Below are positions 8,511 to 18,397 of a stretch of 64,000 nucleotides of DNA, piece after piece (the stretch's first letter is position 1; each line of letters starts with the position of its first letter). The stretch comes from Immundisolibacter cernigliae (GTDB taxonomy: Bacteria; Pseudomonadota; Gammaproteobacteria; Immundisolibacterales; Immundisolibacteraceae): contig NZ_CP014671.1 of NCBI RefSeq assembly GCF_001697225.1, forward strand, positions 806,001 through 870,000, in the 5' to 3' direction. Under the pieces are notes generated by a model. It saw only the letters and a program-made list of their open reading frames with translations, was not told the DNA's origin and ran no database searches. Both the position numbers and the translations under genes were made by a program.

Positions 8511-8978
8511 TCATCGACCCAGCGCCACGCGGGGGCGGTCGGTCAGGCTAGGTGCCGGCAACTTGGCCGCTTCAGCCTCAAGGAAGGCGCGGGCATCGGC
8601 CATGCCGTCCGGTGAACGCCGTGCCCAGGCGGTGAAGTCAGCACGATCAGCCTGCGTCCACTCGTAGAACGCCGACACCCTGCGCAGCATGGCGTCTAGG
8701 TCGGCCGGCCAGTCCACGGCAGGGCGTGGCATCGGTTCGGGCTCGCCAGTCTCGACGCGGCCGTCCGGGTGCCGGTAGCCTTTGCCGTAGCTGTGCAGCA
8801 CCTTGCCGGGTTCCTCCTTGGCCAGCAGTTGCAGCAGCTCGGGCTTGTGCTCGCGCAGGCCGGCCAGCAAGTCATCGGTGACGGCCTCGACCGGCCCCTC
8901 GTAAATGACTCGGTCGCCGCGAACCTCGAACACAAGCCCGCGGGCCAGCGCCGTCGACAGCAGATCGGCGGCCGTCAA
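8511..8978 (-). CDS. TubC-like N-terminal docking-domain protein of the island replication operon
   Basis: The 155-residue product starts with a domain (LLSTALARGLVFEVRGDRVI ... LLAGLREHKPELLQLL, residues 5-52) resembling the TubC N-terminal docking domain, frequently found in small island proteins next to primase genes. The C-terminal half is unassigned and acidic. Its ATG overlaps the stop of the Toprim/ATPase gene (ATGA), so it is translationally coupled to replication. Role unknown; an adaptor in the replisome is an inference. Confidence 0.65.
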   Translation of the reverse strand: MTAADLLSTALARGLVFEVRGDRVIYEGPVEAVTDDLLAGLREHKPELLQLLAKEEPGKVLHSYGKGYRHPDGRVETGEPEPMPRPAVDWPADLDAMLRRVSAFYEWTQADRADFTAWARRSPDGMADARAFLEAEAAKLPAPSLTDRPRVALGR

Positions 8979-10876
8979 AACGCACCCCGTGCCTTGGCAT
9001 ATTCATCGGCGGTGCAGCCCCGAAGACCGCCATCGTCACCGCGAAGACCGCCAAGACCCTGAGCGGTGGCGGCCTTCGCTGAAACCCGCTCCACAAAAGG
9101 GCTTGTGGCTTCACTTTCAGCGAAGGCCGCCACGTCATCTGGTGTTGGCGGCGTTCGGTGGCGGTCTTTGTCGGTGTGGCGGTCTTCGTCTGCGGGCAGT
9201 TCCCATGACCAGCGTGCTTCGTCGCCGAATCCATGCTTGCGCGCCATCACCCCGAGCGCCTTTTTTGCCCTCTCGATCGTGCGCCACGCGACACTGTCAG
9301 CGCGCGCCAGGTGCTTCAGTTCTTTGGATGCCACCGCGCCGGCAGCGAGCGCGTCCCGAAGCCATGCCTCGGCCTCGCCGCGCTGCGGTGCGTCATCTTC
9401 GCCGCGCTCGCTGCCACGGCTCTCGATGGCCGCCAGCGCCGCGCCCGCCGTCATCGTCACTCGCTCGCTACCCCACGCCACTTGGGAGGTGTGAATGTCG
9501 CCCACGGTCGCCGCCTCGATCCTGTACGCCAGGCCGTCGCCATCCGGCCCGATGTTATTTTTCACCGGCAGGAACAGCCGACGGTCCGGGTCCGCGGGGT
9601 CCTTGGCGACGATGAACGCGGCACGCGCGGCAGCCACGAAGGCCAACGAGCCCGTGACTCGGGATAACGCGTCGGCGCCGCCGCTTTTGTTCAGGTGAGA
9701 CACGGCCACCACGGCCACGTCGTACTTCGCCGCCAGCGCCGCCAAGGGCGCCAGCACGGCGCGAACCTCAGCGTTTCGGTGGCTATCGGTGGCGCCCAGG
9801 TAAGCCGTGATCGGGTCGATGACGACCAGCCGCACGTCGCCGATGGTGTCGATAAGATCGGCCAGCGCGTCCAGGTCGCGGGTCAGGTCGAAGCCCCGCT
9901 CGAAGGGCCTGCCCTCGCGGTCTGCGGCGCGTACAGCGTCAAGCACGTACACGCGGGTCAAGACGGCGCCAGCAGCTTCCAGGCGCGGCCTCAGCGTGTC
10001 GGCGGCATCATCTTCGGCGGTCAGGAAAATGACGCTGCCAGACCCGGCGCGTGAGCGGTCCACCGGCCATAGCCCGCCGCTGGTGACGACGGACGCCATG
10101 CTCGCCGTGATTTGAGACTTGCCCAGGCCCGGCATGCCGGCCACGATGGTCAGCTTGCCGCGCGCGATGCGGCCGGGCCACAGCCACCGAACCGGCACCG
10201 ACTTGATGTCGGCCATGCATCGGCTCACGTGGCGGGGCGTTTGTGGCTCAGCGGTCTGGTGCGGCAGGCACGGCAGGCACGGCAGCGCCAACACGTCGTC
10301 GGCCGTGGCGCCCGGATTGACTGCCAGCCAGTCCACGGCGTCGCCCTTGGGGTCCAGATCGAGCGCGGCAACGTCGATCACGCGCACGGTGCAGCCGAGC
10401 GCCCGCAGGCGCTCAGCCACGTCGACGGCGTACTGCTGGCCGGGTTCATCGTTGTCCGGCCAGATAGTGATGGCGCGCCCGGCAAGCGGGGACCAGTCGG
10501 CCGCGGCAGCCGATCCGGCACCGCCTGACGTGGTGGCGATAAGGCTGGCCTTCACCAGCGCGTCGGCGCAGCCCTCACCCTCGACAACGAAGACCGGTGC
10601 ATCGGGATGGCCGGCTATTTCGTGAAGGCGATAGATCGGCTTTCCTTCATCGAACGCCGGTTCGCCCATCACGAATTCGCCGCCTTCCAGGTGCATCGGC
10701 CTGATCCACTTCTCGCCGGTCGCCGGGTTATTTGCCCGCATGCGCCAGAAAAGCGCGTCGCCGCTTTCGTCGGTGTAGCAGTGCAGCGCCTGCGGCTGGA
10801 ATCCATCCCGGATGGCCCCAGCGGAAAACCGACGCGCGGCTTGCTGTGGCGTCTCGCGCTCGATGACGGCGCTCAT
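8975..10876 (-). CDS. Toprim primase / RepA-like AAA ATPase (island replication protein)
   Basis: I chose the ATG at 10876, which overlaps the stop of the zinc-finger gene (ATGA); this gives 633 residues. An N-terminal Toprim-like region holds VFVVEGEGCADAL and ITIWPDNDEPG (about residues 93-165). A central RecA/RepA-type ATPase domain has Walker A GMPGLGKSQ and a Walker B-like strand VRLVVIDPI, with VAVVAVSHLNKSG after it. The C-terminus is a variable linker. With the preceding CHC2 zinc finger it makes a split primase-helicase as in satellite and plasmid replication modules. It should allow autonomous replication of the excised island. Confidence 0.88.
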   Translation of the reverse strand: MSAVIERETPQQAARRFSAGAIRDGFQPQALHCYTDESGDALFWRMRANNPATGEKWIRPMHLEGGEFVMGEPAFDEGKPIYRLHEIAGHPDAPVFVVEGEGCADALVKASLIATTSGGAGSAAAADWSPLAGRAITIWPDNDEPGQQYAVDVAERLRALGCTVRVIDVAALDLDPKGDAVDWLAVNPGATADDVLALPCLPCLPHQTAEPQTPRHVSRCMADIKSVPVRWLWPGRIARGKLTIVAGMPGLGKSQITASMASVVTSGGLWPVDRSRAGSGSVIFLTAEDDAADTLRPRLEAAGAVLTRVYVLDAVRAADREGRPFERGFDLTRDLDALADLIDTIGDVRLVVIDPITAYLGATDSHRNAEVRAVLAPLAALAAKYDVAVVAVSHLNKSGGADALSRVTGSLAFVAAARAAFIVAKDPADPDRRLFLPVKNNIGPDGDGLAYRIEAATVGDIHTSQVAWGSERVTMTAGAALAAIESRGSERGEDDAPQRGEAEAWLRDALAAGAVASKELKHLARADSVAWRTIERAKKALGVMARKHGFGDEARWSWELPADEDRHTDKDRHRTPPTPDDVAAFAESEATSPFVERVSAKAATAQGLGGLRGDDGGLRGCTADEYAKARGAF

Positions 10877-11232
10877 AGCACGCTCCATGCGCCGAGCGCC
10901 TTTGCTGCCTCGACGAATCCCATGACGTGCCGGCGCCGATGGAATGAAAGGACGTCCCCGCCGCTGGCACCGCAGGCCATGCACTTGAAGCCGCCCGTTT
11001 CAGAGTGAACGCGCAAGCTCGGCCGTGTGTCCTGGTGGAACGGGCAAACCGCGTCACGCCATGCGCCGCGGCCGGATAGCCGAATTCCCTCGGCCGCGTA
11101 ATACCCCAGCGGCTCGGGCAGCAAGTCGCGCCGAAACTCGCCGCGCGAGTCGGATCGACCCCCGTAAAGCGCACTCCATTGATAAGCCCCGCCACGGCCA
11201 CCGCCGTGTGCGGGGTTTTTTCCGGCGGCCAT
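10873..11232 (-). CDS. CHC2 zinc-finger primase subunit
   Basis: The 119-residue protein carries a DnaG-type zinc ribbon: CPFHQDTRPSLRVH followed by FKCMACGASGGDVLSF (about residues 63-97). That is the template-binding module of primases; the catalytic Toprim part is encoded by the next gene. Its ATG shares one base with the upstream stop (TGATG) and its stop overlaps the next start (ATGA), so the three genes are tightly coupled. Confidence 0.85.
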   Translation of the reverse strand: MAAGKNPAHGGGRGGAYQWSALYGGRSDSRGEFRRDLLPEPLGYYAAEGIRLSGRGAWRDAVCPFHQDTRPSLRVHSETGGFKCMACGASGGDVLSFHRRRHVMGFVEAAKALGAWSVL

Positions 11233-11459
11233 CAGGCGTTCTCGCCGGTGGCGAGCTTTTCGAGAAACTCGCGAATATCGCCCCAGCGGTACAGGGTGGA
11301 ACGGTGGCGCCGCTGGACCGGTTGTGGCGCTTCGCCACGGCGTACGGCCTCATTGAACGCCGTGCGCCCCATGGGCACCGGGCCGTGCGGCCGATGCACC
11401 TCGACGGCATGGATCAAAGCCTCATCCGGCAATGTTCGATAATCGAGCATTTTCGCCAC
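11232..11459 (-). CDS. AlpA-like excisionase/regulator
   Basis: A 75-residue protein with a winged-helix pattern (VPMGRTAFNEAVRRGEAP ... STLYRWGDIREFLEKL), as in AlpA or excisionase proteins that bind promoter and att DNA of islands. It is the first gene of the coupled replication operon and follows AAGGTGG. The upstream stretch 11460-11594 holds the likely promoter. By analogy it would activate integrase or replication and promote excision. Confidence 0.7.
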   Translation of the reverse strand: MAKMLDYRTLPDEALIHAVEVHRPHGPVPMGRTAFNEAVRRGEAPQPVQRRHRSTLYRWGDIREFLEKLATGENA

Positions 11460-12059
11460 CTTTGTTCATAGGCTGCCAACAGCGGCAGGTGGCGCAAGTC
11501 TGGGGCCGGCGGGCTATATCACAGGTGCCAGAAGTGGGATGGATTTGCCCTCCAATTGAACATGTTAGAACCGGTGCATTTTTGTTCGCTTATCTCACAC
11601 CTTCTCTGCCAAGGCCTCTTTTTTGAAGGCGCTCACCTGCTTCGTGATCGACACCTTGTCTGGATTCATGACCTTCAGTGCGGTCACCTCACAGATGAGC
11701 GCGGGAGGGGCGTCGCCGAAGAGCCTTATCGCGAGCACTGCAAGTAGTTCGACGTACTTCCTGTCGTTCGTAAATTCATCAGTGCGGGGTCGGCGCTTAA
11801 CTGTGGTGAGTGCGTGCAATCGATCGAGCGCTTGCAGGAACGTGTCCACTTCTGGGCACTTAATACCGGCCTCCTTGAATAGCGTGGTTTTCTTCGCGAT
11901 GTCTCGCAATGCCTTTGCAGCGGCAGCGGCTTTAATTCGTTCATCTGCGCGAGGTGCCGGCTTGTTCTTCCTGCTCATTACTCTCACGGCCCAACCAGCG
12001 AACAGCCAAAAGCGAAGGATCGCAAGATCGTCTACAAATTTCGAATCGTGCTTTCTTAG

Positions 12060-13279
12060 GGAAACGCTGATTTATTCCCTCCCGTTGGAGGCATGAGACC
12101 TTGGTCCTGAGACAATGTGACCTGGTCCGCAGCGGTGGTGAGCAGACGTCATGCAAACGAGCTTTTCCGACCTCGAGTACGCCGGCAAGAAGAAGCAGAC
12201 GCGCCGCGAGCGCTTCCTGGCGCAGCTGCAGGCGGTGACGCCGTGGGCGCAGCTGGAGGCGGCGCTGGCGCCGTTCTACCCGGCCGGCAAGGGCCCGGGC
12301 CGCCCGCCGCTGGGGCTGTCGCGCATGCTGCGCATGTACGTGGCGCAGCAGTGCTTTGGGCTGTCGGACGAGGGCATCGAGGACGCCGTGTACGACAGCC
12401 ACGCCATCCGCTGCTTCATCGGCATCGACCTGGCCCGCGAGGCGGCGCCGGATGCGACCACGCTGCTGAAGTTCCGCCGCCTGCTGGAAGATCAGGGTCT
12501 GAGCCGGGTGATCTTCGAGACGATTCGCGATCACCTGGCCCGCCAGGGCCTGCTGCTGCGTGAGGGCACCCTCGTGGATGCGACGCTGATCGCCGCCCCG
12601 CCGTCGACCAAGAACCGCGACCGGGCGCGCGATCCGGACATGCATCAGGCCAAGAAGGGGAACCAGTGGCACTTTGGCATGAAGGCGCACATCGGGGTCG
12701 ACCTGGACTCGGGGCTGGTGCACACGGTGCTGACCACGCCGGCCAACGTCAACGACGTGACCCAGGCGCACGCCCTGCTGCACGGGCAGGAAACGGACGC
12801 GCTGGGCGATGCCGGCTACCAGGGCGTAGCCAAGCGCCCGGAGAATCGGGACACGCCGGTCACCTGGCACGTGGCGCTGCGCCCGGGCGTGCGCCGGGCC
12901 CTGCCCGATGACGCGCTGGGCCGCCTGCAGGAACGGATCGAACAGGTCAAGGCGAGCCTGCGGGCCAAGGTCGAGCATCCGTTTCACATCATCAAGAACC
13001 TGTTCAAGCACCGCAAGGCGCGTTACCGGGGGCTGGCCAAGAACCAGGCGCAGCTGTTCACGCTGTTCGGCCTGGCCAACGTGGTGATTGCCGGCTGGCG
13101 CCTTCGGGCGCGGCACACCCTCCGTGCGTCCTGAGGGAGCCCAAAACCGGAATATCCGGCCAGAACACGCACATTGGCCCGATCCACACCCGAAAACGGG
13201 CCGTTTTTCCCCAGGGGCGGTCACGCGTCAGCGCCGTCATGTCCATAGCGCTGGTTTCGGGGGATTGATCAGCGTTTCC
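12060..13279 (+). mobile_element. IS5-family insertion sequence
   Basis: A 1220-bp element with terminal inverted repeats starting GGAAACGCTGAT (left 12060, right complementary, ending at 13279). The 4-bp target duplication TTAG lies at 12056-12059 and 13280-13283. TTAG fits the YTAR target preference of the IS5 family. The insertion splits an island gene. Confidence 0.9.
12151..13134 (+). CDS. IS5-family transposase
   Basis: The 327-residue transposase has the N-terminal DUF772-like region (RMLRMYVAQQCFGLSDEGIE) and a DDE core: GTLVDATLI, DALGDAGYQG and AKVEHPFHIIKNLFKHRKAR. The segment KKGNQWHFGMKAHIGVD is typical of IS5 transposases. All three catalytic positions are present, so the enzyme should be active. 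It is encoded opposite to the gene it disrupts. Confidence 0.93.
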   Translation: MQTSFSDLEYAGKKKQTRRERFLAQLQAVTPWAQLEAALAPFYPAGKGPGRPPLGLSRMLRMYVAQQCFGLSDEGIEDAVYDSHAIRCFIGIDLAREAAPDATTLLKFRRLLEDQGLSRVIFETIRDHLARQGLLLREGTLVDATLIAAPPSTKNRDRARDPDMHQAKKGNQWHFGMKAHIGVDLDSGLVHTVLTTPANVNDVTQAHALLHGQETDALGDAGYQGVAKRPENRDTPVTWHVALRPGVRRALPDDALGRLQERIEQVKASLRAKVEHPFHIIKNLFKHRKARYRGLAKNQAQLFTLFGLANVVIAGWRLRARHTLRAS

Positions 13280-13724
13280 TTAGCTTCTGTATCCGATTAA
13301 ATGTCTTGAGCCCTTCTATTATGGCAGGCTGTTCCTTCATCCAAGCGAAAGCGGGGAACCGCCTCAGCCATAAATAAAGTTGGGCCACTCGTCCTGCCCG
13401 ATCACCCCCCAAGCGTTCAGTCACCTCGAAGGGCGCCGGTTCCCCGTTCAAGAGATCCGCGAGCGTCTCGGGGTGGGGGCGCGGTTTAGGCGGTGCGGAA
13501 AGTCGAGGATTCCTCAGCACGCCGCTCGGCGCAGGCGGTGGATTAGCGGCTTTCTCGCAGGATTCCAGAAAGAAGAGAAGTTGATCCAATTGCTCAGAAG
13601 TCGGTTTCAGCGCCATGCGCGCACCCTCGCCCTTGTAGAAGGCCGCGCCAAGCCGGCAGGATGTCCGGCTTTTCGCCCCCTCGGGCTAGGCGCGGCAGAC
13701 AATCAGACTTCGCGGCAGCTGGCG

Positions 13725-14003
13725 CTAGGCGGCTTCCAGACGCACCACGATGCGCGCGCCGGTGGCTTCGGCATAGCGACGCAGGGTGGCGAGGCTTGGG
13801 CGCACCCGCCCGCCTTCCAGGCGAGCCACGGCGGTCTGCTGGGTGCCCATGCGCTCGGCCACCTGCGCCTGCGTCAGGCCGGCACGGGCGCGGGCCTCGA
13901 TCAGTTGCGCAATCAGCGCGAATTCATCTTCCAGTGCGTCGTACTCGGCCCGGACTTCCGGGTTGCGCAGCAGGGCTTTCTTCAGATCGGCGTGGGTCTT
14001 CAT
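13725..14003 (-). CDS. XRE-family antitoxin (HigA-like)
   Basis: A 92-residue protein with a helix-turn-helix (LTQAQVAERMGTQQTAVARLE, about residues 43-63). It overlaps the toxin gene's stop by 4 bases (ATGA), so it is the second gene of the pair, in the HigBA order (toxin first). It should neutralise the toxin and repress the operon. Confidence 0.88.
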   Translation of the reverse strand: MKTHADLKKALLRNPEVRAEYDALEDEFALIAQLIEARARAGLTQAQVAERMGTQQTAVARLEGGRVRPSLATLRRYAEATGARIVVRLEAA

Positions 14004-14326
14004 GGCTCAAGTTCCTTCAGTCGTTTTCTGGCGGTTTCCAGGCTACGCGGCGGGGTCTTCTGGGTCTTCTTCACGAAGACATGCAGGACCACCACCCGGC
14101 GGCCGGTAGCTGTGACGTAGATCGCACGGGCGATGCCGTCGCGGCCGGTGATACGCAGTTCCCACAGCTTGCCTTCCAGGTGTTTGATGTGGGGTGCCCC
14201 GATGCGGTCCAGGCCGTGGGCCTCGATCAGGTCGGCCAGCCGCAGGTAGCGGGCTTGCATGTCGGCGGGCAGGGCCTTGATTTCGGCCTCGACCTCGGCG
14301 TTCAGGGCATGGACTGTCCAGTGCAT
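14000..14326 (-). CDS. HigB/RelE-like toxin (phage Gp49-like)
   Basis: The 108-residue protein matches the Gp49/HigB-like toxin family: KHLEGKLWELRITGRDGIAR, then AIYVTATGRRVVVLHVFVKKTQKTP. The family comprises ribosome-dependent or free mRNA endoribonucleases. The C-terminal KKTQKTP stretch with nearby Arg residues is the usual active-site neighbourhood. It lies between the integrase and the rest of the island, a common position for addiction modules that stabilise such elements. Confidence 0.88.
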   Translation of the reverse strand: MHWTVHALNAEVEAEIKALPADMQARYLRLADLIEAHGLDRIGAPHIKHLEGKLWELRITGRDGIARAIYVTATGRRVVVLHVFVKKTQKTPPRSLETARKRLKELEP

Positions 14327-14344
14327 TATAACGTTAATGTTATA
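14327..14344. promoter_or_regulatory. Inverted-repeat operator abutting the toxin start codon
   Basis: TATAAC-N6-GTTATA is a perfect 6-bp inverted repeat ending one base before the toxin ATG. It is strongly AT-rich against its surroundings, so it may act as both promoter -10 region and antitoxin operator. Its position leaves no room for a normal RBS, suggesting a leaderless transcript. Confidence 0.5.
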
Positions 14345-14368
14345 GAAGGCGGTACGGACAACTGTCGG

Positions 14369-15604
14369 TCATGCACCCCTCAGCAACGGCACCACGTCGG
14401 CGCCCTGCTTGAGTCCACCCAGATAATCCGCCCACGCCTGCATCATCCGGCGCCGTTCGGGCAGGTGCTGTGCCCAGTCGTAGGCGCTTTTGACCTTGTT
14501 GCGCTCGGTATGGGCAAGCTGGCGTTCGATGATGTCGGACGGCCAGCTTTGTTCGTTCAGCGTGGTGCTGGCCAGCGTGCGGAAGCCGTGGCCGGTCATC
14601 ACGTCCTTGTCATAGCCCAGCCGGCGCAGGGCGGCGTTTACGGTGTTCTCGCTCATCGGCCGGTCGGCGCTGCGGGCACCGGGGAACACATACCGACCGC
14701 GCCCGGTCAGCGGGTGCAGCTCGCGCAGGATGGTGACGGCTTGGCTGGCCAGCGGCACCACGTGCGGGGCGCGCATCTTCATCTTGGCGGCCGGGATTCG
14801 CCACTCGGCGGCGTCCAGGTCGATTTCGGCCCACTCGGCGCGGCGCAGTTCGCCAGGACGCACGAACACCAGCGGCGCCAGCCGCAGGGCGCAGGCGGTG
14901 ACAAAGCTGCCCGTGTAGCCCTCCAGGACGCGCAGCAGCTCGGCTATCGCCTTGGGATGAATGACCGCGGCGTGGTGACGCTTGCTGGCCGGCGGCATGG
15001 CGCCGCGCAGGTCGCCGGACGGGTCACGCTCGGCGCGGCCGGTGGCCACGGCATAGCGGAACACGGCGCCGCAGTTCTGGTGCGCCCGGTGCGCCGTTTC
15101 AAGGCGGCCGCGGGCCTCGATACGGCGCAGCACGGCCAGCAGCTCGGGTGCAGTGATCTTGCCCACCGGTCGGGCGCCGATCCAGGGGAACACGTTCAGC
15201 GTCAGGCGCTGCAAAATCCGGGCGGCGTGCTCCTTCGTCCAGGTCGGCGAGAACTTGGCGAACCACTCGCGGGCCACGGCCTCGAAGCTGTCCGCGTCCT
15301 GCGGCAGCGTGTTCTTCGTCAGCTTGCGGTGCTCGCCCGGGTCGATGCCTTGGGCCAGCAGGCGGCGGGCCTCATCGCGGCGCTGGCGGGCCTCTGCCAG
15401 CGTGATGCTGGGATACACGCCGAGGGCCAGGCGCTTTTCCTTACCCCTGAAGCGGTACTTCAGGCGCCACCACTTGCCCCCAGTGGGGGCAACTTCCAGG
15501 TACATCCCCCCGGCGTCGCCAATCTTGTAGGGCTTCGGCGTGGCGGCGCCGTCGGGCTTTACGCCAGGCTTGGCGTTGCGGACTGCTGCGTCGGTCAGGG
15601 GCAT
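14369..15604 (-). CDS. P4-type tyrosine integrase (DUF4102 arm-binding domain)
   Basis: The start at 15604 (MPLTDAAVRN) has GAAGGAG at the right distance; earlier ATG or GTG starts do not. The 411-residue protein has an N-terminal arm-binding DUF4102 domain (GMYLEVAPTGGKWWRLKYR, RLALGVYPSITLAEAR), a SAM-like core-binding domain, and a catalytic domain. Catalytic positions are the Arg in VRPGELRR, HGFR for the His-x-x-Arg box, a His in QLAHTE, and Tyr in SAYDWAQH, followed by the usual RRRMMQAWADYL. It lies directly inside the tRNA-Cys att site and should catalyse integration and excision of the island. Confidence 0.93.
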   Translation of the reverse strand: MPLTDAAVRNAKPGVKPDGAATPKPYKIGDAGGMYLEVAPTGGKWWRLKYRFRGKEKRLALGVYPSITLAEARQRRDEARRLLAQGIDPGEHRKLTKNTLPQDADSFEAVAREWFAKFSPTWTKEHAARILQRLTLNVFPWIGARPVGKITAPELLAVLRRIEARGRLETAHRAHQNCGAVFRYAVATGRAERDPSGDLRGAMPPASKRHHAAVIHPKAIAELLRVLEGYTGSFVTACALRLAPLVFVRPGELRRAEWAEIDLDAAEWRIPAAKMKMRAPHVVPLASQAVTILRELHPLTGRGRYVFPGARSADRPMSENTVNAALRRLGYDKDVMTGHGFRTLASTTLNEQSWPSDIIERQLAHTERNKVKSAYDWAQHLPERRRMMQAWADYLGGLKQGADVVPLLRGA

Positions 15605-15647
15605 TGGGGGCATCTCCTTCGCGCGTGGCGGTAGATGTCCCCGTTTG

Positions 15648-15657
15648 TGCCCCCAAA
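15648..15657. repeat. Third TGCCCCCAAA decamer, candidate integrase arm site
   Basis: Exact copy of the two decamers at 3546-3567, placed between the integrase start and the tRNA-Cys core site. Confidence 0.45.
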
Positions 15658-15767
15658 TTTCCCGGCTGTCAACGGTTGCAAGCGGCACTAAGCGACCCCA
15701 TGAAAGGGGAAAAACCTAGTGTTTATGCGGGTTTCCGGCGCTATGCGGCGCCATGCGAACGGTGGGA

Positions 15768-15790
15768 TGGAGGCTAGGGCCGGAATCGAA
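15768..15790. other. Proximal att site within the tRNA-Cys 3' end
   Basis: The 3' end of tRNA-Cys including the encoded CCA (TGGAGGCTAGGGCC on the plus strand), two bases, then AATCGAA. It is repeated at 3468-3490 with two mismatches. Insertion leaves the tRNA intact. Confidence 0.8.
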
Positions 15791-15841
15791 CCGACGTACG
15801 CGGCTTTGCAGGCCGCTGCATGACCACTCTGCCACCTAGCC
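15768..15841 (-). tRNA. tRNA-Cys (GCA)
   Basis: A 74-base cloverleaf read on the minus strand. The acceptor stem is GGCTAGG/CCTAGCC followed by TCCA, the anticodon loop CTGCAAA gives GCA, and the T arm contains GGTTCGATTCC. It is the integration target of the island. It pairs with tRNA-Gly downstream of pgsA, a frequent gammaproteobacterial order. Confidence 0.95.
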
Positions 15842-15889
15842 GGGGCCAGAAACGACTGGCCGCGCACGGGGCGCGGCCAGGAAAAGACG

Positions 15890-15965
<76 letters not shown>

Positions 15966-16007
15966 CCGAATGGGGACGCGGATTGTCGGCGCCGGGGCGG
16001 CGCGCTG

Positions 16008-16573
16008 TCAAGCCTTGCGCAGGCTGGGCCAGGCGGCTTTCAGGTACATGGCCATGGACCACAGCGTCAGCGCTGCCGCCACGTAGAAGCACGCCACGCC
16101 CAGCTCGTAGACGGGCAGGCCATACAGTTTGTGTTCGTACAGCAGCAGGCTGATGGCGATCATCTGCAGGGTGGTCTTGGTCTTGCCGATGCTGGACACG
16201 GCGACCTGCGCCCGCTCGCCGATCTCGGCCATCCATTCGCGCAGCGCCGAGACGGTGATCTCGCGCCCGACAATGACGATGGCCGGCACGGCCATGTAGC
16301 TGTGCGGGTGGCCCTGCACCAGCAGCACCAGCGCTGCGGCGACGATCAGCTTGTCGGCCACCGGGTCCAGAAACCGCCCGAACGGCGAGGTCTGGCCCAG
16401 GCGACGGGCGAGGTAACCGTCCAGCCAGTCGGTCAGCGAGCTGACCAGGAACAGCACCGCGGCGGCCGGCCGGCCCCAGGCAGTCGGCAGGTTGTAGCAG
16501 ACAACCACCAGCGGGATGGCGCCGATGCGCGCCAGGGTGAGCACGTTGGGCAGGTTCAGCAGGCGCCGGCTCA

Positions 16574-16574
<1 letters not shown>
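16008..16574 (-). CDS. pgsA: CDP-diacylglycerol--glycerol-3-phosphate 3-phosphatidyltransferase
   Basis: The 188-residue inner-membrane enzyme makes phosphatidylglycerophosphate from CDP-diacylglycerol and glycerol 3-phosphate, the committed step to phosphatidylglycerol and cardiolipin. It has the CDP-alcohol phosphotransferase signature DGYLARR...G...D...D (DGYLARRLGQTSPFGRFLDP) near residue 55 and about five membrane segments. Its ATG shares a base with the uvrC stop (TGATG), so it is coupled to uvrC. The uvrC-pgsA-tRNA arrangement is common in gammaproteobacteria. Confidence 0.96.

Positions 16575-18393
<1,819 letters not shown>

Positions 18394-18397
<4 letters not shown>

Larger units (their letters stand above)
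11595..13616 (-). pseudogene. Unidentified 265-codon island gene, interrupted by an IS5 element
   Basis: The 5' part (13616 down to 13280) encodes MALKPTSEQLDQLLFFLESC and continues to IQKL. The 3' part (12055 down to 11595) encodes RKHDSKFVDDLAIL through ...SAFKKEALAEKV. Deleting 12056-13279 (the IS plus one TTAG target copy) restores a single frame of 265 residues. As it stands the 5' part ends a few codons into the IS (...RKR stop). The 3' part could be re-initiated at GTG 11987 or ATG 11978. The protein has no domain I recognise and is less GC-rich at its C-terminus than its neighbours. Confidence 0.85.
3468..15790. mobile_element. 12.3-kb integrative island in tRNA-Cys, phage-satellite-like
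   Basis: The segment is bounded by direct repeats exactly 12,300 bp apart (3468-3490 and 15768-15790): TGGAGGCTAGGGCC, two mismatched bases, then AATCGAA. The right copy is the 3' end of an intact tRNA-Cys gene and a P4-type integrase lies next to it, the usual geometry of tRNA-targeting islands. Contents are integrase, toxin-antitoxin pair, AlpA-like regulator, CHC2 and Toprim/ATPase replication proteins, terminase-small-subunit-like and other phage-type small proteins, and two genes broken by insertion sequences. There are no capsid, tail, portal or large-terminase genes. A satellite or defective prophage is the best reading. Confidence 0.8.

Noticed and set aside
8439-8513. Small protein-like frame (VDDGELAALDAAIRGLEF) between the TubC-like and terminase-like genes
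   Set aside because: It has no start codon. It may be a plus-one continuation of the TubC-like gene or chance; evidence is too thin to call.
11558-11571. GTTC-TAACAT-GTTC (minus strand) as a LexA box controlling the island
   Set aside because: The alphaproteobacterial LexA spacing is seven bases, here six, and gammaproteobacterial LexA uses a different sequence. It could still be a half-site repeat for the AlpA-like regulator, but that is unsupported.
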